Positions 1 to 9,691 of a stretch of DNA of 64,000 bases are shown in pieces. The notes beneath the pieces are model-generated. The model made no database searches. It worked only from the letters and a program-made list of their open reading frames with translations, and was not told where the DNA came from. Both the position numbers and the translations under genes were made by a program. This stretch comes from Arthrobacter sp. 18067 (GTDB taxonomy: Bacteria; Actinomycetota; Actinomycetes; Actinomycetales; Micrococcaceae). How positions within the stretch are numbered: the stretch's first letter is position 1; each line of letters begins with the position of its first letter. The stretch is from the NCBI RefSeq assembly GCF_902706295.1, contig NZ_CACSJJ010000001.1:1-64000 (forward strand). Direction: 5' to 3'.

Positions 1-1367
1 CTGCCACCGCAGCCCCCGCCCTTGAACACCGCCCCGGCCGCTGGATTGCGAACTGGGATGCCGAAGACAAGGGCCAGTGGGAAGCCGAAGGCCGGTCCAT
101 CGCCAAGCGCAATCTCTACTGGTCGATCTTCGCCGAATTCCTCGGTTTCGTCGTCTGGCAGCTGTGGTCCATCGTGGTGGTCCAGCTCCCCGCGGCCGGG
201 TTCACCTTTGATACCAACGAGATCTTCTGGCTCATCTCCATCCCCAGCCTGGTAGGCGCCACGCTCCGTATCCCCTACACGTTCATGGTTCCCAAGTTCG
301 GTGGCCGGAACTGGACCATCGTCTCCGCCCTCCTCCTTCTGATTCCCACCACGGGCCTCGCCATCTGTGTCTCGAACCCGGAAACGCCCTTTGGCGTCAT
401 GCTCCTGGTAGCCGCCCTCGCCGGCTTCGGTGGCGGCAACTTCGCCAGCTCGATGGCCAACATCACCTTCTTCTACCCCGCCCGCGAAAAGGGTTGGGCG
501 CTGGGTCTGAACGCCGCGGGCGGAAACCTGGGTGCCGCCGTCGCGCAGCTTGTTGTCCCCATCGCCATCACGCTCCTGGCAGCCGGGACCGTCAACCTGC
601 CGATGGCAGGCATCATCTGGATTCCGCTGATCATCATCGCCGCCTTCGGCGCCTACAAGTACATGAACAACCTCACCAGCGCCAAGGGTGACGTGGCCGG
701 CTCACTGGCTGCCCTGAAGGAACCTCACCTCTGGATCATGGCGTTCCTGTACATCGGAACGTTCGGCTCGTTCATCGGCTTCGCGGGTGTCTTCCCCAAG
801 CTGATCAAGGACTACTTCCCGGATTTCTCCTCCATCCACGTCGGCGCAGTAGCACTATCGCTGGCCTTCCTCGGCCCGCTGGTTGGCTCCTTGGCCCGTC
901 CCTATGGTGGCCGCATGGCTGACCGCATGGGTGGCGCCCGGATGACCATCGCCTCGTTCGCCTCCATGGCAGTCATCACCCTGACTATGATCTGGACACT
1001 GCCGCTGAAGAACTTCTGGCTCTTCCTCACCTTGTTCCTGCTGCTTTTCCTGGCCAGCGGCTTCGGAAACGGCGCAACGTACCGGATGATCCCGGTCATC
1101 TTCGCAACGTCCAGCCGGGCAGCACGCTCCGGAGCTCCCAGTGCCACCACCGCACGACTCGCGTCTTCCTCACTTGGCCTGATCTCCGCGATCGGCGCCT
1201 ACGGCGGCTTCGTCATCCCGCAGGTACTCAACGCCTCCAACACGGCCAGCGGCTCTTACACCCCGGCGTTCTACGGATTCGTTGGAGCCTATGTCCTGAT
1301 GCTCACCGTCTGCTGGGTCTGCTACATCCGCCCCGCCCAGAAGCGCAACACGATCGGACACATCTAG
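1..1367 (+). CDS. narK: NarK-type nitrate/nitrite MFS transporter (5' partial)
   Basis: Integral-membrane major facilitator that imports nitrate and/or exports nitrite for assimilation. The reading frame is open from the first bases of the window, so the true start lies upstream; the visible part is about 455 residues. Hydrophobic segments run throughout. A glycine-rich NarK-type signature (FGGGNFASSMANITFFYP) is visible near position 440-480, followed by KGWALGLNAAGGNLG, typical of the nitrate/nitrite porter family. The stop codon abuts the ATG of the nitrate reductase gene, so the two are almost certainly co-transcribed. Family assignment is from motif memory plus context; import versus export cannot be decided from sequence. 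Confidence 0.9.
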   Translation, partial: ATAAPALEHRPGRWIANWDAEDKGQWEAEGRSIAKRNLYWSIFAEFLGFVVWQLWSIVVVQLPAAGFTFDTNEIFWLISIPSLVGATLRIPYTFMVPKFGGRNWTIVSALLLLIPTTGLAICVSNPETPFGVMLLVAALAGFGGGNFASSMANITFFYPAREKGWALGLNAAGGNLGAAVAQLVVPIAITLLAAGTVNLPMAGIIWIPLIIIAAFGAYKYMNNLTSAKGDVAGSLAALKEPHLWIMAFLYIGTFGSFIGFAGVFPKLIKDYFPDFSSIHVGAVALSLAFLGPLVGSLARPYGGRMADRMGGARMTIASFASMAVITLTMIWTLPLKNFWLFLTLFLLLFLASGFGNGATYRMIPVIFATSSRAARSGAPSATTARLASSSLGLISAIGAYGGFVIPQVLNASNTASGSYTPAFYGFVGAYVLMLTVCWVCYIRPAQKRNTIGHI

Positions 1368-3554
1368 ATGCCCAACGGCGCCGATACCCACTGCCCCTAC
1401 TGCGCGCTCCAGTGCGCCATGACGCTGACCCCGGCTGCACCTGCAGCCGGGGCAGTGCCCGCGCCGGATGCAGCACCCGCCGTGCCCCTGGAAGTTTCCG
1501 GGCGCGACTTCCCCACCAACCGGGGCGGGCTGTGCCGCAAAGGCTGGACATCGGCGTCGTTGTTGCGTCATAACGGCCGCGTCACCGAGCCCATGCTCAA
1601 AGGATCCGACGGCGTCCACCAGCCGATCTCCTGGGATCAGGCGCTCATGCTCATCACCGGAGCCGTCAAGGACACGCAGGTTCAGTACGGAAATGATGCT
1701 GTGGGCGTTTTCGGGGGTGGCGGCCTCACCAACGAGAAGGCTTACCTGCTGGGCAAGTTTGCCCGCCTCGCCCTGAGGACGTCCCGGATCGACTACAACG
1801 GACGGTTCTGCATGTCCTCCGCTGCTGCCGCCGGCAACCGCGCCTTCGGCGTGGACCGCGGCCTGCCGTTCCCCGTCACTGACCTCGACACCGCGTCCGT
1901 GATCCTCATGCTCGGTTCCAACGTTGCCGAGACGATGCCGCCGTTCGTCCAGCACCTGCAGGGCGCGCGCGATGCCGGTGGGCTGATCGTGGTGGACCCC
2001 CGCCGCTCGGCTACTGCAGCGTTCACGTCCGACGGCGGCGGCCTCCACCTGCAGCCGACGCCCGGCACAGATCTGGCGCTCCTTTTGGGCATCAGCCACG
2101 TAATGGTCCACGAAGGGCTCACCGACGCCGGGTACATCGCTCAGAACACCAGTGGATACGCAGCCGTGGTTCGCAGCCTTTCTGCGTTCTGGCCGGAGCG
2201 CGTCCAGTCCATCACCGGCGTCCCGGCCACCCTCATCCGCGAAACGGCCCGACGCCTGGCCCAAGGCACCCGCGACGGCGGCAGCTACATCCTCAGCGGC
2301 CGTGGCGTGGAACAGCACGTGGACGGTACAGACACCGCCACTGCCGCGATCAATCTCAGCCTCCTCCTCGGCTTGCCCGGCTCGGCCCACAGCGGCTACG
2401 GCACCCTCACCGGCCAAGGCAACGGCCAGGGCGGCCGCGAACACGGCCAAAAGGCCGACCAGCTCCCCGGCTACCGCAAGATCACCGACCCCGCCGCGCG
2501 CGCCCACGTCGCCGCAGTCTGGGGCGTCGACGAGTCGCTCATCCCCGGCCCCGGCCTGCCCGCCGTCGAACTTCTCAAGTCGCTCGGAAAGCCCGACGGC
2601 GTCCGTTGCCTCTTCGTGCACGGCGCCAATGTTGTGGTCTCGGCCCCGGACACCAACGAAGTGATCAAGGGTCTTCGCAGCCTGGACTTCCTGGTGGTCT
2701 GCGACTTCTTCATGTCCGAGACCGCAGCCGAAGCTGACCTGGTGTTGCCCGTGACGCAGTGGGCCGAAGAAGAGGGCACTCTGACCAACCTCGAGGGTCG
2801 CGTGATCCGACGCCGGCGGGCCCTGACTCCTCCCCCGGGTGTCCGCAGCGAATTGTGGCTCATGGCCCGGCTGGCGGAGCTGCTCGAGGCCCCTTCGACT
2901 TTCAGCGATGATCCCGAGACTGTTTTCGAGGAGCTGCGCCTGGCCTCTGCCGGCGGCTTGGCCGACTACTCGGGCATCGACTACGCCATGCTGGACCGGG
3001 GCGAAGCTGCCTACTGGCCTTACCCTGTGGGCAGCACTGGGACTCCGCGACTCTTCGCCGACGGATTTGCCCACGCCGATGGCCGGGCCGTCATGGTTCC
3101 GGTCACCCCGTCCAAGCGGGCTGTTCGATCGTTTGCGGACGATTCCCTGGCCTTGGCAACCGGCCGGCTCCTGGAGCATTACCAGTCCGGCGCCCAGACC
3201 CGTCGCGTGAGCGAGTTGATGGCATCACAGCCGCAGGCCCGGCTCCTCATCCACCCGGGCACAGCAGCTGCCCGCGGTATCGCCGATGGCGACTACGCCA
3301 CCGTCACGAACGAGCGCGGCGAAGTACTTTGCCGCGCTGAACTCAGCACCACAGTCCGACCGGACACAGTCTTCCTGCCGTTCCACTTCCCCGGCCAGGA
3401 AAACGCCAACCGCCTCACCGAAGCGGCAACAGACCCCATCTCCGGCATGCCGGAATTCAAGACCAGCCGGGTATGGGTCCGGCGGGCAGTCTCCACCCAG
3501 GAATTGGTTCCTGCCGGGACGCGGCTGCCACTGCACGTCAAGGAGGCATCATGA
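1368..3554 (+). CDS. nasA: Assimilatory nitrate reductase catalytic subunit (molybdopterin oxidoreductase)
   Basis: 728-residue cytoplasmic molybdopterin enzyme predicted to reduce nitrate to nitrite. The N-terminus carries the [4Fe-4S] motif CPYCALQC followed by LCRKG, as in the NarB/NasA group. The central part has the molybdopterin oxidoreductase fold (GRFCMSSAA, LGSNVAETMPP, GQGNGQGGREHG). The C-terminal quarter is the dinucleotide-binding domain (HPGTAAARGIADGDYATVTN). No BFD-like [2Fe-2S] domain is present at the C-terminus; that domain sits on the next gene instead. The ATG directly follows the narK stop, and the gene overlaps the next one by ATGA. Confidence 0.92.
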   Translation: MPNGADTHCPYCALQCAMTLTPAAPAAGAVPAPDAAPAVPLEVSGRDFPTNRGGLCRKGWTSASLLRHNGRVTEPMLKGSDGVHQPISWDQALMLITGAVKDTQVQYGNDAVGVFGGGGLTNEKAYLLGKFARLALRTSRIDYNGRFCMSSAAAAGNRAFGVDRGLPFPVTDLDTASVILMLGSNVAETMPPFVQHLQGARDAGGLIVVDPRRSATAAFTSDGGGLHLQPTPGTDLALLLGISHVMVHEGLTDAGYIAQNTSGYAAVVRSLSAFWPERVQSITGVPATLIRETARRLAQGTRDGGSYILSGRGVEQHVDGTDTATAAINLSLLLGLPGSAHSGYGTLTGQGNGQGGREHGQKADQLPGYRKITDPAARAHVAAVWGVDESLIPGPGLPAVELLKSLGKPDGVRCLFVHGANVVVSAPDTNEVIKGLRSLDFLVVCDFFMSETAAEADLVLPVTQWAEEEGTLTNLEGRVIRRRRALTPPPGVRSELWLMARLAELLEAPSTFSDDPETVFEELRLASAGGLADYSGIDYAMLDRGEAAYWPYPVGSTGTPRLFADGFAHADGRAVMVPVTPSKRAVRSFADDSLALATGRLLEHYQSGAQTRRVSELMASQPQARLLIHPGTAAARGIADGDYATVTNERGEVLCRAELSTTVRPDTVFLPFHFPGQENANRLTEAATDPISGMPEFKTSRVWVRRAVSTQELVPAGTRLPLHVKEAS

Positions 3555-5113
3555 GCGAGCGCATTGTTGTAGTTGGATTCGGGCCCGTCGCGGCAAGGCT
3601 CATTGACGAACTGCTCCCTGCCGTCCGCACTGGACTGGTGCAGTTGCTCATCGTCGGCCAGGAGGCTGAGGCGGCCTACAACCGTGTGATGGTTGCCGAG
3701 CTCGGCGTTGGCCGCACCACAGCCGAGGCCTTGGCGATGGCTGACGCGTCCGAGCTGGAAGCCGACGGCGTTGACGTCCGGTTGGGAATCAAGGTCAAGC
3801 GGATCGACCGTGCCCGCCAGCACGTAGTCCTCTCGGACGGCACCACTGAACACTACGACCGACTGGTGTTCGCCACGGGCTCCCGCCCCGTGATTCCCAA
3901 CTTGACCGGGCTCAACCCGGATCCTTCCGGACCTGTGCTTCCGGCTGGCGTCACGGCTTTGCGCGATCTGAAGGATGCCGCCGTGCTCCGGTCAGCCGTA
4001 GCCGGGGGCAAGCGTGTTGTGGTCCTTGGCGGTGGTGTCCTCGGCCTGGAAACCGCTTTGGCTGCTTCGGAAGAGGGTGCCCAAACCACGGTGGTCCACA
4101 ATGGACCATTCCCGCTTGGCCGCAGCATTGACCGCGGCAGTGGCTCTGTCCTCACCAACAGCCTGCGTGCCGGCGGTGTCCGCATGGCGGGCAACGCCCG
4201 GTCCACGGGCATTGAAACGTCCGGCCCAGACGGCAGTTTCTCCGCATTGCTGTTGGATGACGGTTCCGCAATCGATGGCGATCTTCTGGTGTTGTCATGC
4301 GGCGTCCGGCCCCGTATTGAACTGGCTGAGGGATGTGGGCTTCCTATCGCTTCCGGCATTCTGGTGGACCACCATCTCCGGACGTATCACGAGCCGCACA
4401 TGTTCGCGGTCGGTGACTGCGCGGAAGTGCGCTGCCCGGACGCTTCCTGCGTTGATTGCCGTACCGCGGGCGGACCCTCCGGCCTGGTTGGCCCGGGGTG
4501 GCGGCAGGCCGAATGGCTGGCAGAGTACCTGATAGTCCTGGCCCGTGATGGCCAGGCTGCCGCGGATGCACTGGAGGCGTTGCCCAAGGAGAAGCCAGGA
4601 GTGGTGGTCCTGAAGGCACGCGGTATCAATTTGGCGGTGGCCGGCGACAACCAGGCCGATCCTTGGGATGAGGAGTTGTTGGAAGCCGGCGCTGTTGCCG
4701 GACGTGCCCGTCGGCAGATCTCCCAATGGGCAGATCCGGAGCACGGCCGTTACGTGAAGATGACCACGCGCGGCGGGGTCCTGGAGGGCCTGGTTGCTGT
4801 GGGCATGCCCAGGACTGCGGCTGAACTCGTGGTGCTGTTCGAGCGTTCCTCCGAGTTGCCCGCCGACCGTTCCCTGCTGCTCCGGCTCGATGGGCCTGAC
4901 CAGCCGGTCGCAGGTTCCACGAGCAACGACCCCCAGCGGACCGTGTGCCGCTGCGCAGGGGTCAGTGCGGCCAGCATCGAGGACTCCGTTGTTGAAGGCT
5001 GCAGCACGGTCGGCGAGGTCTCCAAGGCCACCCGCGCCGGAACTGGCTGCGGAGGATGCCATGAGGACATCAAGGGGATCATCGAAAAACATTTCCAAGC
5101 GGCTGCCGCCTGA
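3551..5113 (+). CDS. nasB: FAD/NAD(P)-dependent electron-transfer subunit of nitrate reductase with BFD-like [2Fe-2S] domain
   Basis: 520-residue NirB-N-like flavoprotein that probably passes NAD(P)H electrons to the upstream nitrate reductase. The ATG at 3551 is chosen over an in-frame upstream start because AAGGAGG lies at 3540-3546 and the gene then overlaps the preceding stop as ATGA. The N-terminal Rossmann motif is VVGFGPVAARL and the second nucleotide fold is VVVLGGGVLGLETA. The C-terminal BFD-like domain has CRCAGVS and GTGCGGC cysteines. Unusual: the FAD-domain GDCAE motif is followed by extra cysteines, giving C-x4-C-x4-C-x2-C at residues 290, 295, 300 and 303. A nitrite reductase flavoprotein is less likely because no sirohaem domain is present. 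Confidence 0.85.
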   Translation: MSERIVVVGFGPVAARLIDELLPAVRTGLVQLLIVGQEAEAAYNRVMVAELGVGRTTAEALAMADASELEADGVDVRLGIKVKRIDRARQHVVLSDGTTEHYDRLVFATGSRPVIPNLTGLNPDPSGPVLPAGVTALRDLKDAAVLRSAVAGGKRVVVLGGGVLGLETALAASEEGAQTTVVHNGPFPLGRSIDRGSGSVLTNSLRAGGVRMAGNARSTGIETSGPDGSFSALLLDDGSAIDGDLLVLSCGVRPRIELAEGCGLPIASGILVDHHLRTYHEPHMFAVGDCAEVRCPDASCVDCRTAGGPSGLVGPGWRQAEWLAEYLIVLARDGQAAADALEALPKEKPGVVVLKARGINLAVAGDNQADPWDEELLEAGAVAGRARRQISQWADPEHGRYVKMTTRGGVLEGLVAVGMPRTAAELVVLFERSSELPADRSLLLRLDGPDQPVAGSTSNDPQRTVCRCAGVSAASIEDSVVEGCSTVGEVSKATRAGTGCGGCHEDIKGIIEKHFQAAAA

Positions 5114-5140
5114 CACCGCGTAGCTCTCTAGACTTCTCGG

Positions 5141-5878
5141 GTGAACATATCCGAACAAGCACCCGGCGTCTTTTTCGTGGAGGGACCGGCGTCCAACTGG
5201 CTCATTGTCCGTGACGACTCAGGCTTCATCCTGATCGACGGCGGCTACCCCGCCGACCGCGACCTGGTCTTGGAGTCCGTCCGTGGGCTCGGCCTGGATC
5301 CCGCGGCAGCCAAGGCAATGTTGATCACGCATGGACACGTGGACCATACAGGATCCGCCGCCTACTTCTCCCGAACCTTTGGCACACCCATCCTCTGCTC
5401 CCCCGAGGAACTTGCCCATGTGCAAGGCAAGGAGAAGCATCAGGTCACGTTCGGCCAGGTCTTGGTCCGGGCGTGGCGGCCCAAGGTGTTCCGCTGGATG
5501 CTGCACGTCATCAAGGCCAAGGCCCTCCAAGCAGAGCCGGCCACACGGGCCGAGGCCTGGACCCAGGAGAAGCTCCAAGGCCTGCCGGGAAAGCCGGAAG
5601 CGATCCTTCTTCCTGGCCACACCCCGGGCAACGTTGCTTTGCTGCTGCCAACCGCCCGGGCGATCGCCGTGGGAGATTCGTTCGTCAGCGGGCACCCGAT
5701 CAGCCCTATGTCCGGCCCGCAGATGTTGCACCGGATGTACCACTCGGACCCGGCGGCGGCGTTAGGGGCTACCCATCGGCTCGATGATGTTGACGCTTCA
5801 GTGGTCCTCCCGGGACACGGCCCTGCCTTGAATATGCCCCTCGCTGAAGCCCTTTCGGCGCTGCGCAAGCAGTACTGA
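5141..5878 (+). CDS. MBL-fold metallo-hydrolase
   Basis: 245-residue metallo-beta-lactamase-fold hydrolase. The metal-binding motif THGHVDHTG is present near residue 65, with a second histidine in LLPGHTPGN and a third in VVLPGHGPAL near the C-terminus, so the active site looks intact. The start is a GTG shortly after the nasB stop with no strong ribosome site, so initiation is uncertain. The gene is convergent with the LysR gene. Substrate unknown; proximity to nitrate genes may be incidental. Family certain, function not. Confidence 0.85.
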   Translation: MNISEQAPGVFFVEGPASNWLIVRDDSGFILIDGGYPADRDLVLESVRGLGLDPAAAKAMLITHGHVDHTGSAAYFSRTFGTPILCSPEELAHVQGKEKHQVTFGQVLVRAWRPKVFRWMLHVIKAKALQAEPATRAEAWTQEKLQGLPGKPEAILLPGHTPGNVALLLPTARAIAVGDSFVSGHPISPMSGPQMLHRMYHSDPAAALGATHRLDDVDASVVLPGHGPALNMPLAEALSALRKQY

Positions 5879-5884
5879 GCCGGT

Positions 5885-6781
5885 CTACTCAGCCAAGAGC
5901 TCGTCCGCCAAGGCCGAAGCGAAGGCAGTGACCAAGGCCGATTTGCGGCGCCCGGCCATGGTCTGGATTTGTCCCTCCCGCTGGAGGAAGACTGTGTTGT
6001 CCACGGGAATGAAGACAAGACCAGCGTCTTCGCGTGCCGGGACCGTGAACCTGCTCATCAGCGCCACTCCAGCGCCGCTCCGGGCAAAGGCAAGAATGGG
6101 TCCCACTTGATCCGTTTCCAGGACGATCTCAGGGCTAAGTCCTTCCCGCTGGACGGCGATATCAAAGAGCTCACGCTGGGTAATCCCTCGTCCGGGGAGG
6201 GCAAGTTTTTCCTCGCAAAGCTCCTTGAGAGACACCGAATCCCGAGCTGCCAGCCGATGATCGCGCGTGACGGCAGCCAGGGCAGGAGCCGGTAAGGAAA
6301 ACTCCACAGTGACATCACGCTGGGGCCCGAGGGCAAACACCGCGGCAATGTCAGCCTTGCCGTCGATCACTTGACGCGTGGCCTCTGCTGAGGGCACGAC
6401 TACCAGGTTGAACACAACGTCGCTGTAGCTGGTTACCATCGTTGCGATGGCCGCCGGCACCCTGCAGTGAGCCAGCCCTTCCGCACTGGCAACCTTGATG
6501 ACGCTGGTTCGCCGAGACTCCGTATCCCGCAGTTCCTGGAGCAGAGTTTCTCCTTCGAGTTCGCTCCTGCGGGCATGCGCCAACACCAATCGCCCAGCCT
6601 CGGTAAGCATCATGCCCCGCGGGTGCCTGTGGAAGAGCGGAGCTCCGGCCGAGGATTCCAGCTTGCTCATTTGACGGCTGATGGCTGATGGCGAGACATG
6701 GAGGATTTCTGCGGCCTCAGTGATGGATCCAGTACCGGCGACCTCGCGGAAATAGATCAGCGATGTTGGCAACAGCTGCAC
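5885..6781 (-). CDS. LysR-family transcriptional regulator
   Basis: About 298 residues. The N-terminal winged helix-turn-helix reads FREVAGTGSITEAAEILHVS, then SAISRQMSKLE, the classic LysR recognition region, followed by a periplasmic-binding-like effector domain (VVPSAEATRQVIDGKADIAAVF). A longer frame opens to 6859, but the GTG at 6781 is preferred because GAAGGGAAGC precedes it and the usual LysR N-terminus then begins correctly. It is divergent from the M20 peptidase-MFS pair, the usual arrangement for a LysR protein controlling its neighbours. Effector unknown. Confidence 0.9.
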   Translation of the reverse strand: MQLLPTSLIYFREVAGTGSITEAAEILHVSPSAISRQMSKLESSAGAPLFHRHPRGMMLTEAGRLVLAHARRSELEGETLLQELRDTESRRTSVIKVASAEGLAHCRVPAAIATMVTSYSDVVFNLVVVPSAEATRQVIDGKADIAAVFALGPQRDVTVEFSLPAPALAAVTRDHRLAARDSVSLKELCEEKLALPGRGITQRELFDIAVQREGLSPEIVLETDQVGPILAFARSGAGVALMSRFTVPAREDAGLVFIPVDNTVFLQREGQIQTMAGRRKSALVTAFASALADELLAE

Positions 6782-6901
6782 GTCGCACGCTTCCCTTCGG
6801 TTTGCATTCAAGTCAAAGCTTGTTGAGAAAAGGATACTGGTTAGTGAGTCAGGCCACATCTAGAGTCGGAGTTAGCCACCACGATTCGAGGAACAAAGCC
6901 C

Positions 6902-8317
6902 ATGACTCTACGCACCGAAATCCTTGCTGCAGCTAATGATCACATCGACTCTGGAACGTTTCTCAGTGAACTGCGCACAGCGGTCTCCTACCCGACAGAG
7001 AGCGGCAAGCCTGAGGGAAGAGATGCACTGAATGCATATCTGGACGACATCCTCACCCAGTTGTTGGAGGACATGGGGTGCGCCATGGATCGCTGGGACC
7101 GGTGGGACGGCAGCGAAAACTCGTTCCTGCTGGGCACCCGCATGGAAAGCCCTGAGCTCCCCACGGTCCTCTGCTACGGACACGCCGATGTGGTGGACGG
7201 CCACGAGGGACAGTGGGCAGGAGGCCGTAATCCGTGGGAAGTTTCCGTTCAAGAAGGTCACTGGTACGGCCGGGGCACCGCCGACAACAAGGGCCAGCAC
7301 TTGGTAAACCTGGCAGCCCTCCGGCTTCTGCTTGCCCACCAGGGAAAGCTTGGCTTCAATCTCAAATTCCTGTTCGAATGCGGCGAAGAGATTGGCTCGC
7401 CCAACCTGGCCGAGTTCGCGGCCTCGCACCAGGATGAGCTCTCCGCTGATGTCTTCATCGCATCCGATGGTCCCCGCCTCAACGCCCATACTCCGACGAT
7501 CTTCCTTGGCGCCCGGGGCGGCGCAAGCTTTGAGCTCACGGCCAAGCTGCGGCCCAGCTCCTACCACTCGGGCAACTGGGGCGGGCTCCTTCGGAATCCG
7601 GCCACCACCCTGGCAGCCGCCATCGGCACACTGGTGGACGGACATGGCCGAGTTCAGATACCCGGCCTGCTGCCTGCAGCCCTGCCGGGCTCCGTCCGGC
7701 GAGCCCTTGCCGGCGTCGAAATCTTGCCGGGGCCCGAAGACCCTGCCGTTGATGAGGGCTGGGGCGATGAGAGCCTCAGCCCTGCTGAGCGGGTCTACGG
7801 CTGGAACACGCTGGAAGTCCTGGCCCTGGGCGCCGCTGACCTGGAAAACCCCGTCAACGCCATTCCCGGAACCGCGCAAGCAATCCTGCAACTTCGATAC
7901 GTCACCGGAACAGACACCAACGGGTTGGAGCGCCGCCTTCAGGACCATCTGGACGCCAAGGGCTTTGACATGGTCAAGGCCCGGGTCACCACGGTCTTTC
8001 CTGCCAGCAGGTTGGACCCGGACAATCCTTGGGTTGCCTGGGCCAGCCAGTCCATCACGGAGACCACGGGCACGGCACCGGCGATCCTGCCCAACATTGG
8101 CGGCTCCCTCCCCAACCACGTTTTCGAAGACATCCTGGGGCTGCCGACACTCTGGGTCCCGCACTCCTACCCCGGTTGCCTGCAGCACGCGCCCAACGAA
8201 CACATGCTCGAGTCCATCGCCCGCGAAGGCCTGCAGATCGCGTGCGGGCTCTTCCACGATCTAGGCCAAGCCCAGGTTCCTGTCCTGGAGCAACGCCGCA
8301 CAGCAGCCCACGCCTGA
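6902..8317 (+). CDS. M20-family metallopeptidase
   Basis: 471-residue dinuclear metal amidohydrolase/peptidase. Metal-binding motifs are visible in order: CYGHADVVDG, YGRGTADNKGQ and FECGEEIGSPN, then GGSLPNHVFED near the C-terminus. A GAGGAACAAAG stretch precedes the ATG. The gene lies divergent from the LysR gene and 29 bp upstream of an MFS transporter, suggesting uptake and hydrolysis of one substrate such as a dipeptide or N-acyl amino acid. Members of the family range over dipeptidases, carboxypeptidases and amidases, so the substrate is open. Confidence 0.88.
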   Translation: MTLRTEILAAANDHIDSGTFLSELRTAVSYPTESGKPEGRDALNAYLDDILTQLLEDMGCAMDRWDRWDGSENSFLLGTRMESPELPTVLCYGHADVVDGHEGQWAGGRNPWEVSVQEGHWYGRGTADNKGQHLVNLAALRLLLAHQGKLGFNLKFLFECGEEIGSPNLAEFAASHQDELSADVFIASDGPRLNAHTPTIFLGARGGASFELTAKLRPSSYHSGNWGGLLRNPATTLAAAIGTLVDGHGRVQIPGLLPAALPGSVRRALAGVEILPGPEDPAVDEGWGDESLSPAERVYGWNTLEVLALGAADLENPVNAIPGTAQAILQLRYVTGTDTNGLERRLQDHLDAKGFDMVKARVTTVFPASRLDPDNPWVAWASQSITETTGTAPAILPNIGGSLPNHVFEDILGLPTLWVPHSYPGCLQHAPNEHMLESIAREGLQIACGLFHDLGQAQVPVLEQRRTAAHA

Positions 8318-8346
8318 ATCCCACTACGTATCATCGAGGGAACACC

Positions 8347-9675
8347 ATGACAACAACGCCCAACGCCGCTGCGCAGCAGCCGGCACCTGTTGGCATCAAC
8401 GACGACGTTGAACGCCCGCAGTCCAGGAAAGCGACCACGCGAGGAATTGCCGCCGCGACGGTCGGTAATGCCCTGGAGTGGTTCGACATGGGCATCTATG
8501 CCCTGCTTGCCATCTACATCGGCCGCAATTTCTTCCCGGCCGAAAACCCGGCAGTGGAGCTAATCCAAGCCTTTGCCGTCTTTGGCGCCTCCTACCTGAT
8601 CCGTCCCCTGGGCGGCCTCATCCTTGGCTCCTACGCAGACAGGAAGGGGTTGAAGAAGGGCCTCATGCTGACCATCCGCCTGATGGTGATCGGCACGGCG
8701 ATGATCGCCTTCATGCCTGGCTACGACCAGATTGGCATGCTCGCCCCGATCGGCATCATCCTTGCCCGCCTGGTCCAAGGCTTCTCTGCTGGTGGTGAGT
8801 TTGGTGCCGCGACGTCGTTCCTCATCGCCCAAGACTCCAAGCGCAAGGGCTTCCTGGGAAGCTTCCAGTTCGCCAGCCAAGGCTTGGGATCGCTGATGGC
8901 AGCCATCTTCGTCGCCGTCCTCACCTCCGTGCTTTCCGCATCGGACATGACCGAGTGGGGCTGGCGCATCCCCTTCATTTTCGGGCTGTTGGTGGGCCCG
9001 GCGGGCTACTTCATCCGGAAGCATGTGGATGAAGCGCCGATCGTCCGGAGCGACGACGACGCCGGAGCCTCGGGATCCCCCATCCTGGATGTTTTCAAGA
9101 CCCAAAAGCTCGGCATCTTCATTGCTGCGGGCGCCTTGGCCATTTCCACGGCAGTGAACTTCATCCTCCAGTACATGCCTACGTACGGGATCAAGCAGTT
9201 GGGACTCGACCCGTCAGCTTCGTTCAGCTGCCTGGTGATCACGGGCGTCATCCTCACCTTCGGGACACCCGTGGTGGGGCACCTCTCGGACAAGTTCGGG
9301 CGACTGAGGATCATGATCCCCACGGTCATTCTGACCGCACTGATGGTGATCCCGCTGTTCCTCTGGCTGACTGCCGGGAGGTCCTTCCTGGTTCTGGCCA
9401 CCACCATGACCATTCTCGGTTGCCTGAAGGCCGCCTACTTCGGAGCATTGCCCTCGGTGATGTCGGACGCCTTTGATGCACGTTCCCGGGCAACCGGACT
9501 GTCCTTCAGCTACAACGCTTCCGTGGCGGCCTTCGGTGGTTTCACTCCCATGATCGCCGCGTACCTCATCGAGATCACAGGACAGGGTGTCGCCCCTGCC
9601 TACTACTTGGCCATCCTGGCTTGCCTGAGCCTGGCGGCGCTGGGAGCAGGCCTCAAGTACCGGGGCATCCGCTAA
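8347..9675 (+). CDS. MFS transporter, metabolite:H+ symporter type
   Basis: 442-residue membrane protein of the MHS (ProP/KgtP-like) group. Diagnostic segments are GNALEWFDMGIYALLA at the first helix, RPLGGLILGSYADRKG in the first cytoplasmic loop, and GFSAGGEFGAATSFL. The frame is open far upstream, but the ATG at 8347 has a GAGGGAAC ribosome site and gives the normal family N-terminus. It probably takes up the substrate of the upstream M20 peptidase. It is convergent with lpdA across a large palindromic hairpin at 9692-9767. Confidence 0.9.
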   Translation: MTTTPNAAAQQPAPVGINDDVERPQSRKATTRGIAAATVGNALEWFDMGIYALLAIYIGRNFFPAENPAVELIQAFAVFGASYLIRPLGGLILGSYADRKGLKKGLMLTIRLMVIGTAMIAFMPGYDQIGMLAPIGIILARLVQGFSAGGEFGAATSFLIAQDSKRKGFLGSFQFASQGLGSLMAAIFVAVLTSVLSASDMTEWGWRIPFIFGLLVGPAGYFIRKHVDEAPIVRSDDDAGASGSPILDVFKTQKLGIFIAAGALAISTAVNFILQYMPTYGIKQLGLDPSASFSCLVITGVILTFGTPVVGHLSDKFGRLRIMIPTVILTALMVIPLFLWLTAGRSFLVLATTMTILGCLKAAYFGALPSVMSDAFDARSRATGLSFSYNASVAAFGGFTPMIAAYLIEITGQGVAPAYYLAILACLSLAALGAGLKYRGIR

Positions 9676-9691
9676 GTCGCTGGACGCAGAA

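Noticed and set aside
1170..3179. A 669-codon minus-strand frame opposite narK and nasA
   Set aside because: Same reason: antisense to strongly supported genes, Gly/Arg/Ala-rich, no domain.
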